Assembly (NCBI RefSeq): GCF_001571085.1
Contig: NZ_BCTC01000073.1
Location: forward strand, 1-32,263
Source: Azohydromonas lata NBRC 102462
GTDB taxonomy: Bacteria > Pseudomonadota > Gammaproteobacteria > Burkholderiales > Burkholderiaceae_C
Reading direction: 5' to 3'
DNA: 32,263 bases
The translations under genes were made by a program, and so were the position numbers. Shown piece after piece: positions 23,862 to 32,263 of this stretch. Each line of letters starts with the position of its first letter. Positions within the stretch are counted from its first letter, which is position 1. The notes below the pieces were generated by a model, which was not told the origin of the DNA, searched no databases, and saw nothing but the letters and a program-made list of their open reading frames with translations.

Positions 23862-23962
23862 CGCAGTCTCCTCGTCGGTCCTGGAGATCGGAAAGCACAG
23901 GGTCGGCCAGAGGACAGGGGATGTCCATCCGTCCTGATGGGCGGGGCTTGCCGAGCTGCTGC

Positions 23963-25117
23963 TCAGTAGAACCATTGCAGTTGCGCAAACGAGGCATTCG
24001 GCATGCGCCCGTATTCGCTGCCCGCCGAGCCCGTGAAGCGCTGCAAACCGATGGTCAGCTCCAGGTCGCTACGCCACGACCAGACCAACCGGCTGTCTAT
24101 GGCGCGACTGCGGTCGTCAGCGTTGACGACGGCGTAGTTCACCCACTTCAGCAGCGGTGTGATCTCGTACGACGCGTACAGGCCCGCGTAGCGCGTCGCG
24201 AGGTTCGACACCCGGCCTGCCGACCAGGCGGCGAAGTCATAGCCAACTGGGTCCCGCGTGCCCGCCCCGTTGTAGTAGAGCTCGGCGCTCAGCGTCAACC
24301 TGTTCGCGAAGGCGTAGTCTGCGCCGACCAGCAGGCGGTTGAAGCCGGGGCCGGCGCTTCGACGCAGGCGCGCCACCTCACCGCGGACGCCGGCATCACC
24401 GATCTGGCTGGCAATGTCGATCCCCACGATGTCCACCCCCAGCAGTCGCCCTGCGAGCAGCGATCCGTCCACACCGGCCGCATTGCCGTGCCACTGCAGC
24501 GCACGGCTGGGCGAGCCGCGTTCCGGCGCGGGGGCATAGACGACTGAGGCCCTGGACAGCGGTCCGAGCTTGGCCTCGACCAACGCCGCGTCCACCCCGA
24601 CGCGCTCCTCGCGCTCCAGCGCCAGTGGGCTGACCGGGTTCAGAATGTCCAGCGGGCTCCAGAAGCGGCCCGTCCCCCAGGCGATCCGCTGCCGGCCCAG
24701 CTTCAGATCGACGTTGCCGCGGGTCAGCGTCACCGCAGCCCGGTACAGCCGATGACGGCCGTAGACGTTGCCGCGATCGAGGTAGTTCGCATCGGCATGC
24801 CAGTACTGCGCTGCGACGCGGTCCTTCGCCGCACGGAACTCCGCCGTGTCCAAGTAGCTGCCCAGCAGAACCTCGTTGTCGTACTGCAAGTCGAGCGCGA
24901 GTCCCGGCGCGAGATCGCCCTTGGCCTCGATGCGCAGCCGATTCAGGCTCAGCGCGTAGTTCTCGCCCGTCAAGGTCCGCGAGCGCAGGAGCACGCTCTT
25001 GAGGCTGCCGCTCAGCGCCAGCCGCTGCGTCTGCGCCATCAACGGCGCGCTGCCAAGCAGCACACCGGTGACCAGCGCGGCCGTGACCCAGCACCTGCTC
25101 CCGTGTCGCCGTGTCAT
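23963..25117 (-). CDS. Outer-membrane beta-barrel protein
   Basis: 384 residues. The ATG (25117-25115) shares its A with the TGA of the permease upstream (TGATG), so translation is coupled. A signal peptide is clear: basic MTRRHGSR, hydrophobic ALVTGVLLGSA, cleavage near PLMAQ. The mature chain has repeated amphipathic strands (LALSGSLKSVLLRSR, NYALSLNRLRIEAKGD, LALDLQYDNEV, LKWVNYAVVNADDRS) and ends QLQWFY, an aromatic C-terminus recognised by the BAM machinery. GRQRIAWGTGRFWSPLDILNP resembles a segment seen in DUF1302-like or alginate-porin-like barrels. It follows an FtsX-type ABC permease and ATPase, so it may be the outer-membrane part of a transport or envelope-lipid system. The substrate is unknown. 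Confidence 0.8.
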   Translation of the reverse strand: MTRRHGSRCWVTAALVTGVLLGSAPLMAQTQRLALSGSLKSVLLRSRTLTGENYALSLNRLRIEAKGDLAPGLALDLQYDNEVLLGSYLDTAEFRAAKDRVAAQYWHADANYLDRGNVYGRHRLYRAAVTLTRGNVDLKLGRQRIAWGTGRFWSPLDILNPVSPLALEREERVGVDAALVEAKLGPLSRASVVYAPAPERGSPSRALQWHGNAAGVDGSLLAGRLLGVDIVGIDIASQIGDAGVRGEVARLRRSAGPGFNRLLVGADYAFANRLTLSAELYYNGAGTRDPVGYDFAAWSAGRVSNLATRYAGLYASYEITPLLKWVNYAVVNADDRSRAIDSRLVWSWRSDLELTIGLQRFTGSAGSEYGRMPNASFAQLQWFY

Positions 25118-27615
25118 CACGTGTGGCGGATCGCGACCGTCGGGTCGAGCCGCGCGGCGCGCGCAGCGGGATAGAAGGACACGGCCACGCTGGCGAGGAA
25201 CAGGCCAATGCCTGGGCCGACAAGGTTGCCGATCACCAGCCGGGGATAAACGATGCCGGTCAGCCCCGGAATGGCGCTGTAGTCGCGGTAAAAGCGAGAC
25301 AGGTCCAGGCCGATGCTTCCGAACAGGAAAACGACCGCAGCGCCGATCGCGTAGCCGACGGCAGAGGCCACAAGCATCAGCGCCACCGTCTCGTAGACGA
25401 CCATGCGCACGATCGCTTCCGGCTGCGTGCCCAGTGCCATCATCACGCCGAACTCGCGCGTGCGCTCGGCCACCGCCATGAACACCGTGTTCATCACTGC
25501 CAGGGCAACGACGAGGAAGAAGACGGCGACGATGATCATGCGGATGGCGCCGATCAACCCCAGCATGTCCACCACCCGCGGCAGCAGGCGGGGCCACGGC
25601 GACGCGACCAGCCCGTTGTTGGCCAGCAGCGGAGCGAGTCTCGCGGCGGTGGCATCGACCTCGGCGCGATCGGCGAGGCGCAGGTTGACCGACGAAACCT
25701 GCTGGCCCAGACCCAGCATCCGCTGGGCCGCCGGCAGCGTGACAAAGACCATTGCGCCGTCGAACGAGCTGCTCTCGGTAGCGAAGATGCCCCGCACCCG
25801 AAAGGCCGCTGTGCCGAGTTCACCGGCCAGTCCCGGTGCCATGACCACCAGCTTCTCTCCCAGGCGGATCCCGAGCTTCTCGGCTAGCCGCCGTCCGATC
25901 ACGATGTCGCGCTCCGCACCAGCGTCCAGCGCCGTGCCTTGCACGATGGTGCGGTGCAGGATGGTGATGCCGCGCTCAAGCGCCGGGTCGACACCGTACA
26001 GCACAACGCTGACCGACTTCGTCGCGCTGCTGGCCAGCGCCTGCGCCTGCACGCGCGGCGCGGCGGCCGCGATGTCGGGCTGGTCACGCAGCGCCGCCAG
26101 CACGGCGGTGGCGTCGAAAGCCAGCTCGGGCGCCAGATCACGCCGCAGGCCCTCTCGTTCGAGTTGGATGTGTCCCGTGATGTAGCGGGTCGAGTTGTCG
26201 ACGATCTGTTCACCGAAACCGTCGAAGAATCCGTAGAGGAAGACGTAGGCAACGATCGCGAAGGCGGCGCCGAACACCGTGATCGCGCTGCGCTTGCGGT
26301 TGCGCAGCAGGTTGCGCGTGGCGATCAGCACGAAAACCGGCAGGGCGGGGTGGGTCGTGCCGGGGCGCCTGGAACGCTCCCCCGCGGCTTTGTCCTCGAT
26401 GCCGCGGATGGCCGCGACCGGCTCCAGTGTTGCCGCGCGGAACGCTGGGTACAGCGCCATGGCCAGCGCGATAACGAAGACCAGTACCGAGATGAACAGG
26501 CTGCGTTCGGCACGCACGACCGGGTAGATGACGTCCGCAAGGCCCGGCATGGCCCGCAGCCCGGCCTCGAAGGCCCCGAGGTCGATACCTGTGCGGCCGA
26601 ACGCCGCCGTGGCGCCGAGCCCGACCGCGTTGCCAAGCAGCAGGCCGGCCAAGCCCAGCAGCGCGGCTTCGGCAACAACGAGCCGGAACAGCACCGACTG
26701 GCCGGTGCCCAATGCCAGCATGATGCCGAACTCGCGCGTGCGCTCGAGCACGGCCATGAGCACCGGATTGGCCACGGCGGCCGCGACCATCACGAAAAAG
26801 ATCGTCAGCACCACGAAGCCCATGACCTCGTGGAAGCGGATGCTGACCGCCACCATCGGCAGCAGCTCCGGCCAGCCCACGACCTCGTGGCCGCCGCCAA
26901 CACGTGCTGACAGGGACTCGACAGCGGAACCCAGCGCTCCCTGGTCGCGCAGCCGCAGCGCGACCGCGGTGACGGCATCGGGCGCCGCGAGAAACTCCCG
27001 CATCGCCGCCATCGGCATTACTGCGACATAGCCGTCCAGGTCGTCGATCTTGGTACGGAACACGCCGCGGACCGGCACGCGCGCACTCGCGACCGAGCCA
27101 TCGTAGGCCTGCCCGACCAGCACGAGCTCGTCGCCGGCCCGCACTGCCAGGGCCTCGGCCATGCCCTCGCCGATCAGCATCCCCGTATCGGCCGCGCCGG
27201 TGAAGGCGCGGCCATCGACCACTGCCTTGAACAAGTCCGTGACCCGGGCCTCGTCAGCCGGGTCGACGCCGAAGGCCATGATGCCGCGCGAGCGGTCGGC
27301 ACGGCTCGCCAGGACGGTGGTCTCCAGGCGAGCGGTCGCTGCAGCCACGGCCGGATCCGCACGCACCGTCTCGAGCAGCAGCGCACCAGCCTCGATCGCG
27401 CGGTCCGGGCTCGGATCGTCGTGGTAGCCCTTCAGGTGCACCTGAGCGTCGGCGGCGAAGTAGCGCGTGGTGTTGTTCACCATTTGGCGGTTCATGCCGT
27501 CGATGAACCCCCACAGGAAGGTCAAAGCGGCCAGGCCGACCGCGATCGACAACACCGTGATGATGGAACGGCGGCGATTGCGCATCACGTTGCGCGCCGC
27601 CAGCGTCCAGATCAT
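25117..27615 (-). CDS. FtsX-family ABC transporter permease, internally duplicated
   Basis: 832 residues from the ATG at 27615, which overlaps the ATPase stop as ATGA; a GTG at 27627 would add four residues. The chain is two FtsX/MacB-like permeases in tandem. LAARNVMRNRRRSIITVLSI with FIDGMNRQMVNNTTRYF near the start is repeated as IATRNLLRNRKRSAITVFGA with FFDGFGEQIVDNSTRYI from about residue 430. Each half has a first TM helix, a ~220-residue periplasmic domain, then three TM helices with the ERTREFGIMLALGT / ERTREFGVMMALGT motif, and an ending YPAFRAATLEPVAAIRG or YPAARAARLDPTVAIRH. A fused pair could work with a dimer of the single ATPase. Such permeases move lipoproteins or drive mechanotransmission rather than import solutes. 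The LolA-like protein at 6639 may be a partner. Confidence 0.9.
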   Translation of the reverse strand: MIWTLAARNVMRNRRRSIITVLSIAVGLAALTFLWGFIDGMNRQMVNNTTRYFAADAQVHLKGYHDDPSPDRAIEAGALLLETVRADPAVAAATARLETTVLASRADRSRGIMAFGVDPADEARVTDLFKAVVDGRAFTGAADTGMLIGEGMAEALAVRAGDELVLVGQAYDGSVASARVPVRGVFRTKIDDLDGYVAVMPMAAMREFLAAPDAVTAVALRLRDQGALGSAVESLSARVGGGHEVVGWPELLPMVAVSIRFHEVMGFVVLTIFFVMVAAAVANPVLMAVLERTREFGIMLALGTGQSVLFRLVVAEAALLGLAGLLLGNAVGLGATAAFGRTGIDLGAFEAGLRAMPGLADVIYPVVRAERSLFISVLVFVIALAMALYPAFRAATLEPVAAIRGIEDKAAGERSRRPGTTHPALPVFVLIATRNLLRNRKRSAITVFGAAFAIVAYVFLYGFFDGFGEQIVDNSTRYITGHIQLEREGLRRDLAPELAFDATAVLAALRDQPDIAAAAPRVQAQALASSATKSVSVVLYGVDPALERGITILHRTIVQGTALDAGAERDIVIGRRLAEKLGIRLGEKLVVMAPGLAGELGTAAFRVRGIFATESSSFDGAMVFVTLPAAQRMLGLGQQVSSVNLRLADRAEVDATAARLAPLLANNGLVASPWPRLLPRVVDMLGLIGAIRMIIVAVFFLVVALAVMNTVFMAVAERTREFGVMMALGTQPEAIVRMVVYETVALMLVASAVGYAIGAAVVFLFGSIGLDLSRFYRDYSAIPGLTGIVYPRLVIGNLVGPGIGLFLASVAVSFYPAARAARLDPTVAIRHT

Positions 27616-28316
27616 CGCGAGGCCCACCGCTCGTCGGCCTCGATGCGGCCATCGCGCAGCCGGATCACGCGGCTTGCCCGCTCGACGACCATCGGGTCGT
27701 GCGTCGAGAACACGAAGGTCGTACCCTGCTCCTCGTTGAGGCGGCGCATCAGGTCCATCAGCGTCGCGCCCGACTGCGAGTCGAGGTTGGCGGTTGGCTC
27801 GTCAGGCAGCACGATCACCGGCCGAGCCGCGATGGCGCGCGCCACCGCCACGCGCTGCTGCTGGCCACCCGACAGTTCATTGGGCCGGCGGTGCTCCATG
27901 CCCTCGAGCCCCAGTGCGCGCAGCAGCCGTATCGCCTCCTGGCGCCGCTGCTCCTCGTCGATGCCCTGCAGCAGCATCACGTACTCGACGTTCTCGAGCG
28001 CGGAAAGCACCGGGACCAGGTTGTATTCCTGGAACACGAAACCGATCCGGCGAAGGCGAACCTCGGCAAGGGCTTTCCTGCCAAGGTTCGTGATCTCCTG
28101 CTCGCCGACCCAGATACGGCCGCTCGTTGGCCGGTCGAGGCCGCCGATGAGGTTCAGCAGCGTCGTCTTGCCCGAGCCCGAGGGGCCGACCAGGGCCACG
28201 AAGTCACCCGGCTGGATCTCCAGGCTGGTTTCCTGCAGCGCCGGCACCGGGATGCGGTCGCGCTGGTAGACCTTGGTCGCCTTGTCGACGCGGACGATGG
28301 CCGAGGGCTGCTGCAT
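27612..28316 (-). CDS. ABC transporter ATP-binding protein (LolD/MacB-type)
   Basis: 234 residues from the ATG at 28316, 5 bp after the phosphoketolase-like stop; a longer frame upstream is a shadow. Motifs: Walker A GPSGSGKT (residues 44-51), Q-loop FVFQEYNLVPVLSALENVEY, signature LSGGQQQRVAVARA, Walker B VIVLPDEPTANLD (Pro where Ala is usual before DEPT), and H-loop FSTHDP. The length and sequence style match the LolD/MacB/FtsE ATPases that drive FtsX-type permeases. It couples to the double permease by an ATGA overlap. It powers extrusion or envelope work from the cytoplasmic side. No regulatory site is visible between it and the gene before it, so it should be transcribed with it. Confidence 0.93.
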   Translation of the reverse strand: MQQPSAIVRVDKATKVYQRDRIPVPALQETSLEIQPGDFVALVGPSGSGKTTLLNLIGGLDRPTSGRIWVGEQEITNLGRKALAEVRLRRIGFVFQEYNLVPVLSALENVEYVMLLQGIDEEQRRQEAIRLLRALGLEGMEHRRPNELSGGQQQRVAVARAIAARPVIVLPDEPTANLDSQSGATLMDLMRRLNEEQGTTFVFSTHDPMVVERASRVIRLRDGRIEADERWASR

Positions 28317-28321
28317 CAGCG

Positions 28322-30751
28322 TCAGCCCGCTGACATCATGGTGTGCGGATCGCCTTGCCCGCGGACGGCGGCAAACTCGTCCGCACCGAGGACGCGCGCC
28401 GGATCGACGCCAAGTGCGCAGGCGGCTTCGTTGGCCACATGGGCCCAAGTGCAGCGGTTGGCGAACAGCATGCCGGCGACATCCAGCGTCCCGCCTCGGC
28501 CGACATAGCCCAGCACGCGCGTGCGCAGCGGGCCGGTGTCCAGGCGGCGCAGCAGCCCGAGCGTCGGCTCGGGTCGCATGTGCGTGACGACGACGCGCGC
28601 GTTCGCCTGGGCCGGGAACAGGCGTTGCACTGCCTCGTCGGTGGCCACGAAGGCACGCTCACGCTCGTCGCGCGGCACGCGCAGGCGGCCAGGCTCGATG
28701 ACACAGGTCACCGCCGTGGGATGGCCTGCGCCGTCCAGGCGAGTTGCCGCCAGCAGCGCCTGCTGCAACTGGTACGCACCGATCGCGATCAGCAGGACCT
28801 CGGGTGCATCGCAGGCCTTGACCATGCAGGCGCCCTCGTCGACCAGGTGCTGCACCTGCTCGCCGTTGAGGCGGTTGGCCAGCGGCCGCTTGGGCACGAC
28901 CAGGGTCCAGAGCTGGCCGTGGGTACGGTAGGCCGCGCGCAGCGCGGCGACGGCGCTGTTTGCGTCCACCGGGAACAGGACGCGCGACGTGTCGGACATT
29001 TCGCCCAGCAGCGCTTCCGCCAGGGTCGGGTCCTGGTGCGACTGCTCGTTCTTGCCGTTCTCCCAGGTGTGCGAGGTGGCCACCGTCACCACCGACAGCC
29101 AGCCCGGCGGCATGCCCGCCTCTGCCTGGTGACGGGCGAACAGGATTTCCTGCCGCAGCGCGCCGAGCATCTTGACGGCGAAGGCTTCGTAGGAGACGAC
29201 AAGGTTGATGCCGCCCTTGTTGCCGAGCGCGGCGCTGACGACCGCCTCCTCGTTGAGGGCGGTGATTACCGCGCCGTCCACCGCTTCGGCCAGCCCGGGT
29301 TCAGGCGAGAAGACGCGGTGCTTGAGCAGGTCCAGCGTCTGTCCCATGCGGTTGCTGTGCAGTTCGTCGGGATTACCGACGCGTGGGCGCAGCTGCGGAT
29401 TCGCCTGGACGATTGCGGCAAACGCGGCATCGAGCGCGCCCATCGGCGACACCTGACCGGCGCCGACGCCGTGCCATTGAGCGGCCGGCAGGGCGGGCGC
29501 TTCAACGCGGCGGACGGCCAGCGGATGGTCACGCTCGAGCGGGCGTTGCTGGCGCTCGTGACGGCAAAGCCAGGCGAGTGCCTCTTCGAGCTCGTCGGGG
29601 GTTACCCGCAGCGCGCGGGTGCCATCGTTGAACTGCTGCCGCGCGAGCGGATCACTGCTCGGGTTGCCGTCCAGTGGCAGGTTGTGGGCGGCGTTGGTGC
29701 CCGCGCCGGGAAAGCCGAACCCCTTCGGAGCCTCGGCAATTGTGTAGTGCAGCGGTACCGGGTACTGGAGGGTTCCGCTGCCGACCGCCGCTGCGCAGGC
29801 CGCGAGCCGCTCCTCCATTGCATGGACGGCCCAGGCAAAAGCGGCCGGGTCCGTGCCGTCGATCTCCATCGGATCAAAGCCGTTCAGGCGCAGATGCTGA
29901 TGGAACCAATCCTTGCCGCCCTGCTGCTGCATCGTGCTGCGCTGCTCGATACGACGTCCGTTGAGGATCATGAACGGTGCCACGAAACCGCAGTCTTCAG
30001 CCCGCCACCAGCGCGGCGCCCAGTCGCTGCCGCGCTGCTCTTCGAAGGCGCCGTCGCTCAGGAAAACCACCAGCCGCTCGCCGGGCAGTGGCATGTGCAC
30101 GTACTGCAGCTCCGCAAAACCGAGGTAGCCGCCCTCGGACAGGCCGCCTGCGGTGTTCGGACCGACATGGCTGCCCAGCGGCGACGCGGGCCGGCCAGAC
30201 GCGTCGATCTCGTAGCTGTAGAAGTCGCGGGCAAACCGGGTGAGCCCGCTCTCGCTGCGGTCGTAGCGTTCGGCGTGGCGCGGGGTCATGTTCCCCACCA
30301 GCAGGTTGCAGGCGTCGATGCCCGCCACGCAATGTCCCTGCCCCATCAGCCAGCCACGCGTGAGCCCGCTCAGGGCGTTCGCCGCCAAGTAGCCGACGTA
30401 GGCCGGCACGATGTTGAGCGAGCCGCCGGTGTGCCCTTCCGGTGTGTCCTTGAAGTCGCCCGCCGTCATCGGGCGCCCATCCGGATACACGTTGCGAGCG
30501 TATGTCATGTGCACCGTCAGCCACATGCCGGCAGCGGCGATCCGGTCGGCAGCCCAGAGTATTCGGTACACACTGACGTCGTCGGGCGCGTGGCCGCCCG
30601 CAACCAGCACTTGGGCAAGGTCGTGCACACGTAGCTGCGTAAGGTCGTTGTGCGCGATGGGCCCGAAGCCTCGCGCCCAGCGCGCGAACTCAGGCTCGGC
30701 TTCACGGAACAGTCGCACGCGTTCGGCGATCCAGGGCAGGTTGTGGTTCAT
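28322..30751 (-). CDS. Phosphoketolase-family enzyme, divergent active site
   Basis: 809 residues, the usual length of xylulose-5-P/fructose-6-P phosphoketolases (about 790-830). Canonical motifs appear in changed form: GHWGTTPG becomes GHTGGSLN (His107), GPGHGGPA becomes GQGHCVAG (His140), the EGGELGY region is SEGGYLGF, and the thiamine-diphosphate site GDGEAETGP becomes SDGAFEEQRG (~232-241) followed by FMILNGRR. WFHQHLRLNGFDP and later GNKGGINLVVSYEAFAVKMLG, HQDPTLAE and WTLVVPKRP are further family marks. Canonical members cleave ketose phosphates with phosphate to acetyl-phosphate plus an aldose phosphate. Some databases call such variants xylulose-5-phosphate 3-epimerase; function is not established. 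CGGAG about 8-9 nt before the ATG is the ribosome site. It leads a five-gene minus-strand operon. Confidence 0.85.
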   Translation of the reverse strand: MNHNLPWIAERVRLFREAEPEFARWARGFGPIAHNDLTQLRVHDLAQVLVAGGHAPDDVSVYRILWAADRIAAAGMWLTVHMTYARNVYPDGRPMTAGDFKDTPEGHTGGSLNIVPAYVGYLAANALSGLTRGWLMGQGHCVAGIDACNLLVGNMTPRHAERYDRSESGLTRFARDFYSYEIDASGRPASPLGSHVGPNTAGGLSEGGYLGFAELQYVHMPLPGERLVVFLSDGAFEEQRGSDWAPRWWRAEDCGFVAPFMILNGRRIEQRSTMQQQGGKDWFHQHLRLNGFDPMEIDGTDPAAFAWAVHAMEERLAACAAAVGSGTLQYPVPLHYTIAEAPKGFGFPGAGTNAAHNLPLDGNPSSDPLARQQFNDGTRALRVTPDELEEALAWLCRHERQQRPLERDHPLAVRRVEAPALPAAQWHGVGAGQVSPMGALDAAFAAIVQANPQLRPRVGNPDELHSNRMGQTLDLLKHRVFSPEPGLAEAVDGAVITALNEEAVVSAALGNKGGINLVVSYEAFAVKMLGALRQEILFARHQAEAGMPPGWLSVVTVATSHTWENGKNEQSHQDPTLAEALLGEMSDTSRVLFPVDANSAVAALRAAYRTHGQLWTLVVPKRPLANRLNGEQVQHLVDEGACMVKACDAPEVLLIAIGAYQLQQALLAATRLDGAGHPTAVTCVIEPGRLRVPRDERERAFVATDEAVQRLFPAQANARVVVTHMRPEPTLGLLRRLDTGPLRTRVLGYVGRGGTLDVAGMLFANRCTWAHVANEAACALGVDPARVLGADEFAAVRGQGDPHTMMSAG

Positions 30752-30768
30752 CGAGTCGCTCCGAGAAA

Positions 30769-30789
30769 CCTCTCCCGTTCACGGAGAGG
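30769..30789 (-). promoter_or_regulatory. Perfect inverted repeat in the leader of the phosphoketolase operon
   Basis: CCTCTCC and GGAGAGG are perfect 7-bp arms with a 7-base centre, ending 18 bp before the phosphoketolase-like ATG on the minus strand. It could be an operator or an RNA hairpin near the ribosome site. A second hairpin, GCGCCC-GATG-GGGCGC at 30801-30816, lies just upstream and may end copA transcripts, though no T-run follows. Confidence 0.4.
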
Positions 30790-30856
30790 CGGATAGGAGT
30801 GCGCCCGATGGGGCGCAGCGGGAGTGCTGGATACGCACCGAGCATCCAGCCAAGTT

Positions 30857-31030
30857 TCCAGCGGCGAGAAGATCGCCGTGCCCACCGCCTTGCGCAGGCA
30901 CAAGGCACGGCTGCAGCGCCGGCTCGGCAAGAAGCCTCGGGGATCAGGCAACCGCGCCAAGGCGCAAGGCTTGATGGCGCAGCTGCATGGTGCAATAGCC
31001 GGCACCGGCACGGACGTCGTGCACCAGGTG
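30857..31030 (+). pseudogene. Remnant of an IS200/IS605-type TnpB (OrfB) gene
   Basis: About 58 codons on the plus strand read SSGEKIAVPTALRRHKARLQ and then RRLGKKPRGSGNRAKAQGLM, AQLHGAIAGTGTDVVHQV. This closely follows the TnpB pattern S-x-GE-x-I-x-x-P-x-(A)LRR-x-x-x-x-L-x-R-x-L-x-x-K-x-x-GS-x-NR-x-KA, then L-H-x-x-I-A and D-x-x-H-x-(L/V), the linker before the RuvC-like core. TnpB is the RNA-guided nuclease of these elements. The catalytic part, start and stop are missing, and similarity stops as copA begins, so it is a dead fragment. It marks a past insertion at this junction. Confidence 0.7.
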
Positions 31031-31055
31031 CGGTGTTGGAAACGCAGCGGCTGGG

Positions 31056-32263
<1,208 letters not shown>

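Larger units (their letters stand above)
30752..31055. other. Intergenic stretch with hairpins and a transposase relic
   Basis: About 300 bp between the phosphoketolase-like gene and copA, both on the minus strand. It should hold the promoter of the phosphoketolase operon, but no clear -35/-10 pair is visible. Two inverted repeats occur at 30769-30789 and 30801-30816, and a TnpB-like relic at 30857-31030 (listed separately). Confidence 0.5.

Noticed and set aside
25117-27615. Possible artificial fusion of two permease genes by a lost stop codon
   Set aside because: The join between the halves is a smooth linker, both halves are complete, and the single frame is open throughout; a natural tandem fusion is more likely.

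Overview
The window is GC-rich, densely coded and non-phage, and most likely comes from a betaproteobacterium (Burkholderiales-like). That assignment rests on overall coding style and on the DUF3141 / phosphotransacetylase / FtsH / copper ATPase gene mix; no rRNA or marker gene is present to confirm it. It reads as an accessory stress-and-metal island. Four strands of function are interleaved: copper handling, protein quality control, envelope transport, and an unusual set of phosphate-using (phosphorolytic) carbon enzymes. No tRNA, rRNA, CRISPR array, integrase or attachment site was seen. Two degraded fragments mark past rearrangement: a TnpB-like piece and a possible P-type ATPase N-terminus.

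Layout. (1) 1-7409, plus strand, closely spaced: 3' end of a phosphate acetyl/butyryltransferase, a small HMA copper-chaperone-like protein, a DUF3141 protein with a PHA-synthase-like Cys-Asp-His triad, an isoprenylcysteine-methyltransferase-like membrane protein, a secreted protein of unknown function, a DUF2933 membrane peptide, a DUF6629 membrane protein, a second-type FtsH, and a LolA-like lipoprotein-sorting protein. (2) 7410-8783: a His-rich exported protein, a Cys/Met-rich small ORF, and a textbook CueR/MerR-type promoter (19-bp spacer carrying a perfect dyad). (3) 8784-20106, plus strand, ten genes with gaps of at most 23 bp or 4-bp overlaps: a P1B ATPase with a CPD motif, an MFS transporter, LemA, two TPM-domain proteins, a beta-CASP metallo-beta-lactamase-fold nuclease, an AMP-phosphorylase-type enzyme, a PRPP-synthetase-like protein, a DegS-like protease and a VTT/DedA-like membrane protein. 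(4) 20622-21665: archaeal-type (type II) GAPDH. (5) 30751-22155, minus strand, five genes: phosphoketolase-like enzyme, ABC ATPase, double-length FtsX permease, outer-membrane beta-barrel, alpha-glucan phosphorylase. (6) 31056-32263, minus strand: 3' part of a canonical CPC-type CopA.

How the parts may work together (inference). Glucan phosphorylase and AMP phosphorylase both release sugar phosphates using inorganic phosphate rather than ATP. A phosphoketolase would turn pentose/hexose phosphates into acetyl-phosphate plus glyceraldehyde-3-phosphate. Phosphotransacetylase (with an acetate kinase that may lie just outside the window) and type II GAPDH could then recover energy. FtsH, the DegS-like protease and the copper exporters fit a picture of survival under metal or proteotoxic stress with poor energy supply. 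The CueR-type promoter ahead of the run containing the AMP-phosphorylase genes suggests that copper sensing may control part of this metabolism. The main weak points are the variant active-site motifs of the phosphoketolase-like enzyme and the absence in this window of a ribose-1,5-bisphosphate isomerase or RuBisCO.
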